A stretch of 64,000 nt of DNA from Nocardia pseudobrasiliensis NBRC 108224 (GCF_001613105.1 NZ_BDBS01000009.1:62001-126000), one strand, 5' to 3'. Shown: positions 42,764-53,335, counted from the first letter of the stretch. The notes: a model not told the origin generated them from the letters alone. Program-made: numbers and translations.

Positions 42764-43299
42764 ATTCCGATCGCGCCATCGATCCGCTCGCGGAGGAGGT
42801 CGGCATGGCCGTTGTGCCTGGCGTATTCGGCGATCTGGGTCAGCAGCAACCAGCGCAGCGAGAACGGTTCGCCGGTGCGGCGACCGGTGCCGGTGGCGTC
42901 CAATGACTGTGCGGCGCTGACGATCTCGCGGGAGTGTCGACATTCGGTGCGCCAAAGTTCCAGGGCCTGTGCGACATCGCCGTCGAGGCGGTCGAAATCC
43001 TGGTCGGGGTCGTCGTCGGAGTAATGCAGCATCGGAATGTCCTCGCCCGCGAATTGGATACGGAACCACCAGCGTTCGACTCCGGCGAGGTGCCGCACCA
43101 GACCGTGCAAGGACAGGGTCGAGGGCGGGACGGCGCGTTCGGACAGGCGCTCGGGGGCGATTCCGGCGCATTTGAGTTCGAAAGTCGTTCTGTGCCAATC
43201 CAGAAACGCGCACAGGCTTTCCCGCTCGCCGCCGATTCGCGGTGGCTCGGCGCGAGCGCCCTCGCTCCAGCGCGGTGAGAAACCACTCGGAACCGTCAT
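42760..43299 (-). CDS. DinB-family protein (DUF664)
   Basis: Four-helix bundle protein of 179 residues. The conserved His positions of DinB metal-binding proteins appear in STLSLHGLVRHLAGVERWW and in YARHNGHADLLRERIDGAIG near the end. Many actinobacterial members are mycothiol-dependent transferases; this is inference. GGGAGGGT precedes the ATG at 43299, which is a strong site. It is followed by the truncated kinase. Confidence 0.85.
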   Translation of the reverse strand: MTVPSGFSPRWSEGARAEPPRIGGERESLCAFLDWHRTTFELKCAGIAPERLSERAVPPSTLSLHGLVRHLAGVERWWFRIQFAGEDIPMLHYSDDDPDQDFDRLDGDVAQALELWRTECRHSREIVSAAQSLDATGTGRRTGEPFSLRWLLLTQIAEYARHNGHADLLRERIDGAIGM

Positions 43300-43419
43300 C
43301 GCACACCCTCCCGTCGCAACGGCCCGAGTCTGCCACGGGCCACCGACAACAATCCGGGGCTGCGATGAGTTTCGCCCGCCCCCACCGTCGGTATCGATAG
43401 CCGACCGAGGAGGACCATC

Positions 43420-43929
43420 ATGCAGTTCGAAACCACCAATCTGGATATCTACGGCCATGATCCGCTGCCGTGGTCGCGGGCCCGGGACGCGCTCGACGGC
43501 TTCGCCGCCGAACCCGGTAAGCCCGTATTTCTCAGCACCTGCCGCCCCGACGGCCGACCGCATACGGCCGGAGTCGGCGCGCTGTGGCTCGACGGAGGGG
43601 TCTACATCGTCAGCGGACCATCGACACGCAAGTCACGCAATCTCGCGGTGAATCCCGCCTGCACCGTGACCTTTTCGTTGCCGGGGCTGGATCTCGTGAT
43701 CGAGGGCGACGCGGCCGTGGTCACCGATACGCCGACCCTCGAGCGCATCGCGGCCCGCTACCGCGAACTCGGATGGCCCGTCGAGGTGGATGGGCGGGCC
43801 TTCACCGCGCCCTACAGCGCCCCGAGCGCGGGCACCCCGCCGTGGCAGCTGTACTTCGTGACGCCACGAGCCGCCGTGGGGGTCGCCAGCGCCGAACCCC
43901 ACGGCGCCACTCGCTGGCATTTCGGATGA
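43420..43929 (+). CDS. FMN-binding pyridoxamine 5'-phosphate oxidase-like protein
   Basis: Split beta-barrel protein of 169 residues with PVFLSTCRPDGRPHTAGV and VYIVSGPSTRKSRNLAVNPACTV, typical of F420/FMN-binding PNPOx-like proteins in actinobacteria. It probably reduces or oxidises a small molecule. It stops one base before the end of the convergent uvrA. Confidence 0.85.
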   Translation: MQFETTNLDIYGHDPLPWSRARDALDGFAAEPGKPVFLSTCRPDGRPHTAGVGALWLDGGVYIVSGPSTRKSRNLAVNPACTVTFSLPGLDLVIEGDAAVVTDTPTLERIAARYRELGWPVEVDGRAFTAPYSAPSAGTPPWQLYFVTPRAAVGVASAEPHGATRWHFG

Positions 43930-43930
43930 A

Positions 43931-46870
43931 CTAGCCGACCGCCACCTTGCGCCGGGTGGTGGTCTTCTTCGCGGCCTTGGCGGCCTTCTTGACCGGTTTC
44001 GGATCCGTGGCGGGCTCGGCGGACAGCGCCTCGCGCAGGAACTGGCCGGTATAGCTTTCCGCCACGGCCGCAACATCTTCCGGTGCGCCCTCGGCAATGA
44101 CCGTGCCACCGCCGGAGCCGCCCTCCGGACCCATATCGATCACCCAGTCGGAGGTCTTGATGACGTCCAGATTGTGTTCGATGACGATGACGGTATTGCC
44201 CTTGTCGACCAGACCGTTGATCACGCCGAGCAGTTTGCGGATGTCCTCGAAGTGCAGGCCTGTGGTCGGCTCGTCGAGGATGTAGACCGTGCGACCGGTC
44301 GACCGCTTCTGCAATTCCGCCGCGAGTTTGACGCGCTGCGCCTCACCGCCGGACAGGGTCGGCGCGCTCTGGCCCAGCCGGACATAGCCCAGTCCGACAT
44401 CGACCAGCGTCTTCAGATACCGGTGGATCGAGGTGACCGGCTCGAAGAATTCGGCCGCCTCCTCGATCGGCATATCCAGCACCTCGGCGATGGTCTTGCC
44501 CTTGTAGTGCACCTCGAGCGTCTCGCGGTTGTAGCGGGCGCCGTGGCAGACCTCGCACGGCACATACACATCCGGCAGGAAGTTCATCTCGATCTTCAGG
44601 GTGCCGTCGCCCGAACACGCCTCGCAGCGGCCGCCCTTCACATTGAAGGAGAACCGGCCGGGCTGATAGCCGCGCACCTTCGCCTCGGTGGTCGCCGCGA
44701 ACAGGGTGCGGATCTTGTCGAATACGCCGGTGTAGGTCGCCGGGTTCGAGCGCGGGGTTCGCCCGATCGGCGACTGGTCCACCTGCACCAACTTGTCCAG
44801 ATGATCCAGCCCGTTCACCCGGGTGTGGCGGCCGGGCACCTGACGAGCGCCGTTGAGCTTGTTGGCCAGCACGGTCGCCAGAATGTCGTTGACCAGAGTG
44901 GATTTGCCCGACCCCGATACGCCCGTCACCGAGGTGAGCACGCCCAGCGGGAAACTCACGTCGATACCGCGCAGATTGTGCTCATTGGCCCCGACGACGG
45001 TGAGCTGCTTCTTCTTGTTCACCGGTCGCCGTACCAGCGGCACCTCGATGCGCTCGCGGCCCGAAAGATACGCGCCGGTGAGCGAATTGCGGTCGGCGAG
45101 CAGACCCTTGTAGGGCCCGCTGTAGACCACTTGGCCGCCGTGTTCGCCCGCGAGCGGGCCGATATCGACCACCCAGTCCGAGGCGTGGATGGTGTCCTCG
45201 TCGTGCTCGACCACGATCAGCGTATTGCCGAGATTGCGCAACCGGGTGAGGGTTTCGATGAGTCGGCGGTTATCGCGCTGATGCAGGCCGATGGACGGCT
45301 CGTCCAGGACGTAGAGCACACCGACCAGGCCCGAACCGATCTGGGTGGCCAGCCGGATGCGCTGCGCCTCACCGCCGGACAGCGTCGCCGCCGCGCGCGA
45401 GAGCGTCAGATATTCCAGGCCGACATCGAGTAGGAAGCCCAGCCGCGCCTGAATCTCCTTGAGCACCTGGCCCGCGATGGCCGCCTCGCGCTCGCCCAAA
45501 ACGAGGGAGTTGAGGAATTTCGAGCAGTCGCGGATGGACAGCTCGCTGACCTCGGCAATGGAACGGCGTCCCCCGGCCGCGTCCAGAGTGACGGCCAGAA
45601 TCTCCGGGCGCAGCCGCGCGCCGTTGCAGACCGGGCACGGCACATCGCGCATGTACCCGTCGTACTGCTCCTTGGCGGTCTCGGACTCGGTGTTCTCCAT
45701 GCGCCGGTGCAGGAACGGCATCACGCCCTCGAAATCGGCGTAATAGGAACGCTTGCGGCCGTAGCGGTTGGTGTAGGAGACATGCACCTGATCCGAACTG
45801 CCCTCGAGCACCGCCTTGCGGGCCTTGGCGGGCAACCGGTTCCACGGGGTGTCCATCGAGAAGCCCTGCGCCTCGGCCAGGCCCTGCAGCAGCCGGTTGA
45901 AGTATTCGGCCGTCTGCCCGCGCGACCACGGCGCGATCGCGCCGTCGTTCAGGCTCAGCTCCGGATCGGGCACCACCAGATCCGGATCGACCTCCTTGCG
46001 GATGCCCAGGCCGGTGCAGTCGGGGCAGGCGCCGTAGGGCGAGTTGAACGAGAACGACCGCGGTTCCAGATCCTCGATATCGAGCGGATGCGCGTTGGGG
46101 CAGGCCAGCTTCTCGGAGAAGCGGCGCTCGCGGTCGTGGGCGTGCTCGTCGCGGTCGACGAAGTCCAGCACCACGATGCCGTCGGCCAGCCGCAGCGCGG
46201 TCTCGATCGAATCGGTCAGGCGCTGTTTGGAACTCGGCTTGACCGCCAGGCGGTCGACGACCACCTCGATATCGTGTTTCTCCTGCTTCTTCAGCTTCGG
46301 CGGCTCGGTGAGCGGATACACCACACCGTCGACGCGCACGCGCGAATAGCCCTGGGTGTTGAGACCCTCGAACAGGTCGACGAATTCGCCCTTGCGCGTG
46401 CGCACCACGGGCGCGAGCACCTGGAAGCGGGTGCCCTCCGCCATCGCCAGCACCTGGTCCACGATCTGCTGCGGGCTCTGCTTGGCGATCAGCTCACCGC
46501 AGACCGGACAGTGCGGCGTACCCGCACGCGCGTAGAGCAGGCGCAGATAGTCGTGCACCTCGGTGATGGTGCCGACCGTCGAGCGCGGATTACGGTTGGT
46601 CGATTTCTGATCGATCGACACCGCCGGGGACAGGCCCTCGATGAAATCCACATCGGGCTTGTCCATCTGGCCGAGGAACTGGCGCGCGTACGCCGACAGC
46701 GACTCGACGTATCGGCGCTGCCCCTCGGCGAAAATGGTGTCGAACGCGAGACTCGACTTGCCCGAACCGGACAGCCCGGTGAAGACGATGAGGCTGTCGC
46801 GGGGCAGGTCGAGATCCACCCCCTTGAGGTTGTGCTCCCGCGCTCCGCGCACCGTCAGGCGATCCGCCAC
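43931..46870 (-). CDS. uvrA: Excinuclease ABC subunit A
   Basis: DNA damage recognition ATPase of nucleotide excision repair, 979 residues. It has two ABC modules: Walker [10 protein letters not shown] near the N-terminus and GVSGSGKST in the second half, two LSGGEAQR signatures and two LDEPS/LDEPT boxes. Zinc-finger cysteine pairs are at CPVC, CPDC, CEAC and CEVC. The start is GTG at 46870. A lysine-rich tail ([15 protein letters not shown]) extends the C-terminus. Partner uvrB is 7 kb away on the same strand. Confidence 0.98.
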   Translation of the reverse strand: MADRLTVRGAREHNLKGVDLDLPRDSLIVFTGLSGSGKSSLAFDTIFAEGQRRYVESLSAYARQFLGQMDKPDVDFIEGLSPAVSIDQKSTNRNPRSTVGTITEVHDYLRLLYARAGTPHCPVCGELIAKQSPQQIVDQVLAMAEGTRFQVLAPVVRTRKGEFVDLFEGLNTQGYSRVRVDGVVYPLTEPPKLKKQEKHDIEVVVDRLAVKPSSKQRLTDSIETALRLADGIVVLDFVDRDEHAHDRERRFSEKLACPNAHPLDIEDLEPRSFSFNSPYGACPDCTGLGIRKEVDPDLVVPDPELSLNDGAIAPWSRGQTAEYFNRLLQGLAEAQGFSMDTPWNRLPAKARKAVLEGSSDQVHVSYTNRYGRKRSYYADFEGVMPFLHRRMENTESETAKEQYDGYMRDVPCPVCNGARLRPEILAVTLDAAGGRRSIAEVSELSIRDCSKFLNSLVLGEREAAIAGQVLKEIQARLGFLLDVGLEYLTLSRAAATLSGGEAQRIRLATQIGSGLVGVLYVLDEPSIGLHQRDNRRLIETLTRLRNLGNTLIVVEHDEDTIHASDWVVDIGPLAGEHGGQVVYSGPYKGLLADRNSLTGAYLSGRERIEVPLVRRPVNKKKQLTVVGANEHNLRGIDVSFPLGVLTSVTGVSGSGKSTLVNDILATVLANKLNGARQVPGRHTRVNGLDHLDKLVQVDQSPIGRTPRSNPATYTGVFDKIRTLFAATTEAKVRGYQPGRFSFNVKGGRCEACSGDGTLKIEMNFLPDVYVPCEVCHGARYNRETLEVHYKGKTIAEVLDMPIEEAAEFFEPVTSIHRYLKTLVDVGLGYVRLGQSAPTLSGGEAQRVKLAAELQKRSTGRTVYILDEPTTGLHFEDIRKLLGVINGLVDKGNTVIVIEHNLDVIKTSDWVIDMGPEGGSGGGTVIAEGAPEDVAAVAESYTGQFLREALSAEPATDPKPVKKAAKAAKKTTTRRKVAVG

Positions 46871-47237
46871 AGGCCGTCCCTTCTCCCTCGTGTTCGGCGT
46901 CCAGATTCATCCCCGCGCCGTCATGCTAGGACCACCCACCGACAAGTTTCGGAAGACGGCAGCCGACCAGGCGTTATCGGGATTTCGGCGGTCGCCGACG
47001 GATTGCCGATCGCGCGACGCGACCGTTCATCCAGCCTACGTTCTCCGACGCGCGACCCGCACGCGACCGGCGTATCCATCCAGGCGCCGCGAAAACCTCG
47101 CTCCGGCAGTCTCGCGCGCCTGTAATGATCAACGGCCCGGCTCCGATGAAGTGCCCGAACTGTGATCGACGCAATATTGCCAGCACGATCCCCGAATGCC
47201 GCCGACGCAAGTCGCCAACGATCAGGGGGTACATCAG
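46871..47237. other. Divergent intergenic region, no gene seen
   Basis: About 367 bases lie between uvrA and the diguanylate cyclase. No protein frame with coding character or RNA gene was recognised. It should hold the uvrA promoter; I found no SOS box that I trust by eye. Confidence 0.5.
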
Positions 47238-48206
47238 GTGGACGCGGACCGGGCCGACGTACCGGCCGATGCCGAACAGCTCGCGCAGCGGTATCGGACG
47301 CTGGTGGCGGTCGTCGCGCAGCTCGAGGAGGGCGTGGTGGTGCTCGATCGCGCCGGGCGCATCGAGTCGATCAACCCCGCGGCCCGGCGCATCTTCGGCC
47401 GTCCCGACGACGAGCTGATCGGACTGCCCCTCGGCGCGCTGTCGTTGTCGCTGCTGGACGCCAACGCCCAGCCGCTGCCGCCCGCGCTGCATCCGCTCGC
47501 GCGCACCTTGGCCACCGGCGAGACCATCTCGCGCTTTGTGTTCGGCATCGACCGTCCCGACGGGCAGCGTCGCTGGCTGTCGGCCTCGAGCCGACTGCTC
47601 GAACCCGACGATCCGGACTCATCGGCGGTCTCCTCGTTCAACGACATCACCGAATATCGCGCCAGCCGAAGGCAGTTGGAATACCAGGCCACCCACGATC
47701 CGCTGACCGGACTGGCCAATCGGTCACTGGTGCTGGCCCGGCTGGCGGCCGCGCTGGGCGACGGTGTGGAGCAGCCGGTCTCGACCGTGCTGTTCATCGA
47801 TCTGGACGGGTTCAAGGTCATCAACGACACGCTGGGACACGCCATCGGCGATACGGTGTTGCAGATCGTCGCCCAGCGGATGCAGCGCGGTCTGCGCCGC
47901 GAGGATGTGGTCGGCCGGATCGGCGGCGACGAATTCCTGGTGCTGCTGTCCGGGCTGATCCGGCCGCGGGATCTGGCCGCGCTCGTGGCCCGATTGCGGG
48001 CCACGATGGCGGAGCCGATCATCGCCCGCGGCCATCGCATTCACATCGCGGCCACGGTCGGTGTCACCGTGCTGCGGCCCGGTGACACCCGAACACCGGA
48101 GGCCGTGCTGCACGATGCGGACCGGGCGATGTACCGTGCGAAACCGGCCGCCCATCACGAGGGCGGCGCCCTGGTGCGGCGGCCGAACAGCACCCACGCA
48201 TCCTGA
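47238..48206 (+). CDS. PAS-GGDEF diguanylate cyclase
   Basis: Protein of about 322 residues with a PAS sensor domain (VVVLDRAGRIESINPAARRIFG) and a GGDEF domain (RIGGDEFLVLL), making cyclic di-GMP from two GTP. An RxxD product-inhibition site (RRED) lies five residues before GGDEF. There is no membrane segment and no EAL domain. I chose GTG 47238, with AGGGGGT eight bases upstream; ATG 47196 has no site. It is followed 11 bases later by the ABM gene. C-di-GMP signalling is uncommon but present in Nocardia-like bacteria. Confidence 0.9.
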   Translation: MDADRADVPADAEQLAQRYRTLVAVVAQLEEGVVVLDRAGRIESINPAARRIFGRPDDELIGLPLGALSLSLLDANAQPLPPALHPLARTLATGETISRFVFGIDRPDGQRRWLSASSRLLEPDDPDSSAVSSFNDITEYRASRRQLEYQATHDPLTGLANRSLVLARLAAALGDGVEQPVSTVLFIDLDGFKVINDTLGHAIGDTVLQIVAQRMQRGLRREDVVGRIGGDEFLVLLSGLIRPRDLAALVARLRATMAEPIIARGHRIHIAATVGVTVLRPGDTRTPEAVLHDADRAMYRAKPAAHHEGGALVRRPNSTHAS

Positions 48207-48217
48207 AAGACTCGCCG

Positions 48218-48562
48218 ATGATCCTCGAACACGCGTTGCTTCCGGTCATGCCCCATCGCACCGCGGAATTCGAGGCGGCCTTCGACGAGGCCCGTACGAT
48301 CATCGCGAGTATGCCCGGCTTTCGCTGGCTGACACTGTCCCGTTCGATCGAGACCCCGAACACCTATCTGCTGCTGGTGCAGTGGGACCGGCTCGAGGAT
48401 CACACCGAGGGCTTCCGGGGTTCACCGCAATACCAGCGCTGGAGGCAGGCGCTGCACCACTTCTACGCACCGTTTCCGGTCGTCGAGCACTTCACGACCG
48501 TCCTCGGGGCGACACCGCCGGGCCTACCTGCGGTTACGGCGAGTGAGCCGAACCCACATTAG
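48218..48562 (+). CDS. Antibiotic biosynthesis monooxygenase (ABM) fold protein
   Basis: Small ferredoxin-like barrel protein of 114 residues, 11 bases after the GGDEF gene. The MPHRTAEFEAAFDEA and YLLLVQWDRLEDHTEGFRGSPQYQRWR segments are typical. Members oxidise quinone-type compounds or act as haem-degrading or stress proteins. Precise role not readable. Confidence 0.82.
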   Translation: MILEHALLPVMPHRTAEFEAAFDEARTIIASMPGFRWLTLSRSIETPNTYLLLVQWDRLEDHTEGFRGSPQYQRWRQALHHFYAPFPVVEHFTTVLGATPPGLPAVTASEPNPH

Positions 48563-48632
48563 ACTCGACAACTCTGTTTTCCGCTCGCGCGCGGCCTCGT
48601 CCGGCCGGCCGTGGTGACTAAGGAGTTCCGTT

Positions 48633-50936
48633 TTGCCCGACCGCCTCACCGAGGACAGACAGGCGACCGATCGCGCGGCCGAACTCGAGCGCGAGCAGGT
48701 TCACCTCACGCGGCTGTACCAGCGACTCGACGAGATGCGCGCCTATGCCCAGCGGCGGTTGCGCGAGGTGTTGCTGGAGACCGGGGGCACGCCGCAGGCG
48801 CGCAGCGAACGCGAGTCGTTCACCCAGCTCTACTCCGAGGATCTGTCCAAATACGACGCCGCCGAACACGGTCTGTGTTTCGGGCGCATCGATCTGGCGG
48901 ACAACGACGACGAGGAGCATCGCTATATCGGCCGTATCGGCATCCTCGACGAGGACGACGATTACGAGACGCTGCTGCTGGACTGGCGCGCCCCGATGGC
49001 CCGGCCGTTCTATCTCGCCACCACCGCCCAGCCCGACGGGGTCACCCGGCGTCGACACATCCGCTCGCGCAACCGCCAGGTCACCGCCGTCAACGACGAG
49101 TATCTGAGTCTCGAGGCCGCGCGCCGCGACGGGGCCATCGACTCCGACGAGGGCGGGGTGGGCAGCGAGAGCGCGCTGCTGGCCGCGCTCAACGCCGCCC
49201 GCACCGGGCATATGAGCGACATCGTCGAAACCATTCAGAGCGAACAGGACGCGATCATCCGCTCCGAGCACAAGAGTGTGCTCGTGGTGCAGGGCGGACC
49301 GGGCACCGGTAAGACGGCCGTGGCGCTGCATCGCGCGGCGTATCTGCTCTATACCTATCGCCAACAGCTGGACAAGGCCGGTGTGCTGATCATCGGACCC
49401 AACACCACCTTCCTCGACTACATCGGCCAGGTGCTGCCCTCCCTCGGCGAGACCGGCGTACTGCTGTCGACGATCGGCAATCTGTATCCGGGAGTTCGGG
49501 CGACGCTGGAGGATTCGCTGCGCGCGGGCGAGCTGAAGGGCTCGCTGAATATGCTCGAGGTGCTCAAGAAGGGCGTGCGCGACTGGCAGCAGGTGCCGAG
49601 CGAGCCGATCCGGCTGCGCTTCGACGGCTACGATCTGACCCTCGATCGCAAGATCGCCACCCGCGCCCGCGGCCGGGCCCGCTCCTCGCGCCGGGCGCAC
49701 AATCTCGCGCGGCCGGTCTTCGCCGCCTCGGTGGTCGACGCGCTCACCGATCAGCTGGCCGAGACGATGGGCCGGGATCTGACGGGCGGCCGGAACCTGT
49801 TGAGCCAGGCCGATCTCACCGAGATCCGCGACGAGATGCGCGCCGACGCCGAGATCCAGCGCGCGATCGCCGGACTGTGGCCGATCCTCACCCCGCAGGA
49901 GGTACTCGCCGGGCTGTGGGCCGATCCCAAACGGCTGGCGCGGGCGGCCGATCAGCTCTCCGCCGAGGATCGCCAGGTGCTGTACCGGCCCGACGACGGA
50001 AATTTCAGCGCGGCCGATACGCCGCTACTGGACGAGCTGGCCGAACTGCTGGGCGTCGACGATACCGAGGAGCGCGAGCGGTCGCGGCGACGCTGGCGGG
50101 CACAGCTGGCCGAGGCGCAGGACGCGCTGGACATCCTGACCGGTTCCGCGCCACAGGATCTCGAGGATGAGCTGGATCCGGAAATCCTCATGGCATACGA
50201 CCTGATCGACGCGAGCCAGCTGGCCGAGCGGCAGCAGGTGCGGGCCCGCCAGACCACCGCCGAGCGCGCCGCAGGCGACCGAACCTGGACCTACGGGCAC
50301 GTGATCGTCGATGAGGCACAGGAACTTTCGGAGATGGCGTGGCGAATGGTCATGCGGCGCATCCCCAATCGCTGGGTCACGGTGGTGGGCGATGTGGCGC
50401 AGACCGGCGATCCGGCGGGCGCCTCGTCATGGCAGTACATGCTGGAACCCTATGTGGCCAAACGCTGGAAGCTCACCGAGCTGACTGTCAACTACCGCAC
50501 CCCCGCGGAGATCATGGCCGTGGCCGCGGATGTGCTCGCGGCCATCGATCCCGACACCACCGTGCCCCGCTCGGTTCGCGAATCGGGTTATCCGCCACGG
50601 GCTTTGCGCGTCGAACCGGCCGACCGCGCCGAACAGATCGCCAAGCTGGTCGCCGAGGAGGCCGACCGCCCGGGCATCACCGCGGTCCTCGCCCCGCACG
50701 ATCTGGTGCACGAATTCGACGATCAGGCAGGCGATTCGGTGCGAGTGCTGACCGTGGCGGAGGTCAAGGGCCTGGAATTCGACGCGGTGATCCTGGTCGA
50801 ACCACAGCGGATCCTCGACGAGTCGCCGCGGGGACTCAACGACCTCTATGTGGCGCTCACGCGTGCCACGCAACGGCTGTCGGTCGTGCACAGCGATGCG
50901 CTACCCGGGGTGTTGAGGGGCCTCCAGAAAGACTGA
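48633..50936 (+). CDS. helD: HelD/HelR-type superfamily 1 helicase-like ATPase, RNA polymerase recycling factor
   Basis: Protein of 767 residues. Superfamily 1 motifs are QGGPGTGKT (Walker A), VDEAQELS (motif II), VGDVAQTGDP (motif III) and LYVALTRATQRL (motif VI). The N-terminal coiled coil and the WRAPMARPFYLAT segment with an inserted domain match actinobacterial HelD, which frees stalled RNA polymerase and can confer rifampicin tolerance (HelR). The start is TTG at 48633, seven bases after AGGAG. I saw no rifamycin-associated element upstream. Confidence 0.87.
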   Translation: MPDRLTEDRQATDRAAELEREQVHLTRLYQRLDEMRAYAQRRLREVLLETGGTPQARSERESFTQLYSEDLSKYDAAEHGLCFGRIDLADNDDEEHRYIGRIGILDEDDDYETLLLDWRAPMARPFYLATTAQPDGVTRRRHIRSRNRQVTAVNDEYLSLEAARRDGAIDSDEGGVGSESALLAALNAARTGHMSDIVETIQSEQDAIIRSEHKSVLVVQGGPGTGKTAVALHRAAYLLYTYRQQLDKAGVLIIGPNTTFLDYIGQVLPSLGETGVLLSTIGNLYPGVRATLEDSLRAGELKGSLNMLEVLKKGVRDWQQVPSEPIRLRFDGYDLTLDRKIATRARGRARSSRRAHNLARPVFAASVVDALTDQLAETMGRDLTGGRNLLSQADLTEIRDEMRADAEIQRAIAGLWPILTPQEVLAGLWADPKRLARAADQLSAEDRQVLYRPDDGNFSAADTPLLDELAELLGVDDTEERERSRRRWRAQLAEAQDALDILTGSAPQDLEDELDPEILMAYDLIDASQLAERQQVRARQTTAERAAGDRTWTYGHVIVDEAQELSEMAWRMVMRRIPNRWVTVVGDVAQTGDPAGASSWQYMLEPYVAKRWKLTELTVNYRTPAEIMAVAADVLAAIDPDTTVPRSVRESGYPPRALRVEPADRAEQIAKLVAEEADRPGITAVLAPHDLVHEFDDQAGDSVRVLTVAEVKGLEFDAVILVEPQRILDESPRGLNDLYVALTRATQRLSVVHSDALPGVLRGLQKD

Positions 50937-51131
50937 GCGCCCCGGCCCGAGTACCCCGCTCCGCCCCCGAAGCCCGTGACGACAGGCAGCTCGAACGCAT
51001 CCCGGAGATCCTCCGGCCCCGCGTCGAGAAGGTGGGCAGGCACAAGCCGCGCGCCGCGAGCAGGTTCTCGACGGCAGACAACTCGGCACGTCTGGAGAAA
51101 GTCCAGACACGCTGCGTCGAAACGGCCCGCG

Positions 51132-51175
51132 AGTACGCGACGTCCCCGGCCGCCTGGCCGGGGACGTCGCGTACT
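51132..51175. terminator. 20-bp perfect hairpin terminator
   Basis: The 20 bases 51132-51151 are an exact reverse complement of 51156-51175, with a four-base loop (gcct). It lies between the convergent helD and universal stress protein genes, 13 bases after the latter's stop. There is no U-tract, as in many actinobacterial I-shaped terminators. Confidence 0.85.
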
Positions 51176-51187
51176 TGTGGGCTCGGG

Positions 51188-51640
51188 TCAGCGCACCGTG
51201 TGCACGATCAGCACATCGGTGCGAGACTTGCGGGCCACGTCCGAGGGGACCGAGCCCAGCAGGCGGCCGGTGAGGGTGTTCAGGCCCCGGTTACCTACTA
51301 CGAGCAGATCGGCGCTGACCTCCTTGACCAGGGTCAGCAGGGATTCGACCGGCTCGCCGACGACGGCGCGCTCGACGATATTCGTGGCGCCCGCGGCGGT
51401 CGCCCGGTCGCGGCCGGTCCGCAGAATCTCGTGCGTGGGCGCCGAGCCGCGGACCTGGTAGGCCTCGTCCTTGAGCACATCGGCCGCGGCGGCGACATCC
51501 CGATCATCGGTCGGGTAGTACGCGCAGGCGAGGTACAGGGTGGCGCCGGCAGCGCCGGCCAAGGCCGCCGCTTTCTCGACGGCGACGTACGACGAGTCCG
51601 AGCCATCGGTACCGACGACAATGGTCCGATAGGCGGTCAT
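51188..51640 (-). CDS. Universal stress protein (UspA family)
   Basis: Protein of 150 residues with the ATP-binding G-x2-G-x9-G-[ST] motif GNRGLNTLTGRLLGSVPS and the VVGTDGSDSS strand at the start. ATP-binding members sense energy or hypoxia and may bind cAMP, like Rv1636 at the equivalent place near uvrB in M. tuberculosis. Upstream 276 bases (51641-51916) hold only its likely promoter. Confidence 0.92.
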   Translation of the reverse strand: MTAYRTIVVGTDGSDSSYVAVEKAAALAGAAGATLYLACAYYPTDDRDVAAAADVLKDEAYQVRGSAPTHEILRTGRDRATAAGATNIVERAVVGEPVESLLTLVKEVSADLLVVGNRGLNTLTGRLLGSVPSDVARKSRTDVLIVHTVR

Positions 51641-51916
51641 CTGTCCTCCAAACGTCCAAAGGGGTCGGATGCCGACGCGATTTGCCCGTGACGCCGGGTA
51701 CCGCGTGGCAACTGCGCTAGACGATAACCTTTACGGGGCCGGAAATATCCCGAATCGCAACACATCACACCCGCGCGGCGAGTAACGCACAGCACATGTT
51801 CCCGGGCCGAATGTCATATACGGCCTCGGTTACCAGCGCCGATTCCCGGACCTCGGCGTCGGCGAGATCTTCGCCACCGAACCGAACGGTCTTGTGCCGC
51901 TGGGATTTCCGTCACA

Positions 51917-52333
51917 TCAGCCGAGGTGGAAAAGCGGCCCGCTGATGGTGAGCCCGAGCTCCGGGGTATGGGCGAAGAAGGCGAACAGCATCAGCGACGC
52001 ACCGCCCAACGCCACATTTTTGTTGAAATTCACCATCTCGCCCTGCTTGGCTTGTGGATCGGTCTCCTTCCAGAACGCGTGCATGAGCACCGCGGTCGGC
52101 AACACGAAGACCAACAGAATGAGCGAGCCCAGATCGGCCCAGATCCCGAGCAGCACGCTCAGGCCGCCGACGGCCAGCATCGCGCCCGACAACAGCACGC
52201 TGATCTTGGCGGCGGGCACGCCTTTACTCGCGCTGTATCCCGCCATGGCATCGGTTTGAGTGAAATGACCGACGGCCGATCCGAGGAACAACAGGGCGAA
52301 CAGGATCCGCCCTATCAGCACCAGAACATCCAT
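51917..52333 (-). CDS. DoxX-family integral membrane protein
   Basis: Protein of 138 residues with four hydrophobic helices (VLIGRILFALLFLGSAVGHF, ISVLLSGAMLAVGGLSVLLG, LILLVFVLPTAVLMHAFW, NVALGGASLMLFAFF). DoxX-like proteins are small membrane redox accessory proteins. GGAGGAG seven bases before ATG 52333 settles the start. It lies downstream of the AraC gene. Confidence 0.85.
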   Translation of the reverse strand: MDVLVLIGRILFALLFLGSAVGHFTQTDAMAGYSASKGVPAAKISVLLSGAMLAVGGLSVLLGIWADLGSLILLVFVLPTAVLMHAFWKETDPQAKQGEMVNFNKNVALGGASLMLFAFFAHTPELGLTISGPLFHLG

Positions 52334-52386
52334 CGCCAACTCCTCCTCGCTTGTCGGCATTACCTGCCGAGCCGGTAATACAGGAT

Positions 52387-53259
52387 TCAACCGGACATCA
52401 GCGAGTTGCGGGCGTATTCCAGCGGCGCCATTCCGACTTCCTTGGCGAACTCGCGAGAGAAATGAGCCTGATCGAAGTAACCCAGGTCCAGGGCCAGCGC
52501 GGCCAGGTCGCCGGTTCGCCCGTCGGCCAGCAGCTGCGCGCCGTCCTGGAGGCGATAGCGCCGCAGCACCCATTTCGGCCCGGCCCCCACATAGCGGCGG
52601 AACAGGCGCTGCAATGTGCGGATCGGCAGGTCGAAACGGTCGGTTACCTGGTCGACCCGAGTCAGATCGCGATCGGATTCCATGGCCGCGATGATGCGCA
52701 ACACCAGGCGATAGGACTCGTCGACCGGTGTATGCCGGGCGGCGTCGGTGAAGAAATCCTCGACGATATCGCGGCGCTCCTCGTCGGTGACGGCGGCGAG
52801 CACCTTCTCGGTCAGGCCCACCGCATCGGGCAGTATCGCGGTGAGTTCGGCCGCGGAATCGCTCAGTGAGCCGACGTCAAGACCGGTGAATGCGCCGAAG
52901 CCGCCCGGTCGGAATTTCACGCCGAAGGTCTCCCCCAGCCCGGACAACTCGCGAATGTATTTGACCGTGCTGACCCCGCTGACCCAGCCGCCGCTGCGCG
53001 TGTGGGTGCGCTCGAAGGTCAGATTGACGCTCGGAAACGGCAGCACCTCGGCCCGATAGTCCGGTCGGCCGCGCAGATCCCAGGCGACCGACCAGTACCA
53101 CTCGATGAAACGGGCGGTCTCCCCGCGAGCGGGCAATCGGCCCAGCGTGCGCTGGCGCGCCTGCTCGCGCGGATACAGAATGCCCTTGGCCACCTCCGGT
53201 GGTGGCACCGGAATCAGTTCGGGCGCAATATTTTTCGCACGATCCTCAGCCTCGGTCAC
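52387..53259 (-). CDS. AraC-family transcriptional regulator
   Basis: Regulator of 290 residues. The N-terminal domain contains RFIEWYWSVAWDLRG and FRPGGFGAFTG, as in the DUF6597-type AraC regulators, and the C-terminal DNA-binding domain has RTLQRLFRRYVGAGPKWVLRRYRL and AALALDLGYFDQAHFSREF. The start is GTG at 53259. It probably controls the DoxX gene downstream or the VOC gene that diverges from it. Confidence 0.9.
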   Translation of the reverse strand: MTEAEDRAKNIAPELIPVPPPEVAKGILYPREQARQRTLGRLPARGETARFIEWYWSVAWDLRGRPDYRAEVLPFPSVNLTFERTHTRSGGWVSGVSTVKYIRELSGLGETFGVKFRPGGFGAFTGLDVGSLSDSAAELTAILPDAVGLTEKVLAAVTDEERRDIVEDFFTDAARHTPVDESYRLVLRIIAAMESDRDLTRVDQVTDRFDLPIRTLQRLFRRYVGAGPKWVLRRYRLQDGAQLLADGRTGDLAALALDLGYFDQAHFSREFAKEVGMAPLEYARNSLMSG

Positions 53260-53335
53260 GATCTCGCCTCCGATCGCGGCGAGCCTGTCGCGTTCTTACA
53301 AGATCCGAACCGGGCAAACGACGAGAGTGGTTCGC

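Noticed and set aside
44174..47125. Long plus-strand frames opposite uvrA
   Set aside because: Shadow frames of uvrA; no family, no ribosome sites.
51132..51175. Insertion-sequence terminal repeats
   Set aside because: The inverted arms are separated by only four bases and lie between convergent genes: a terminator.
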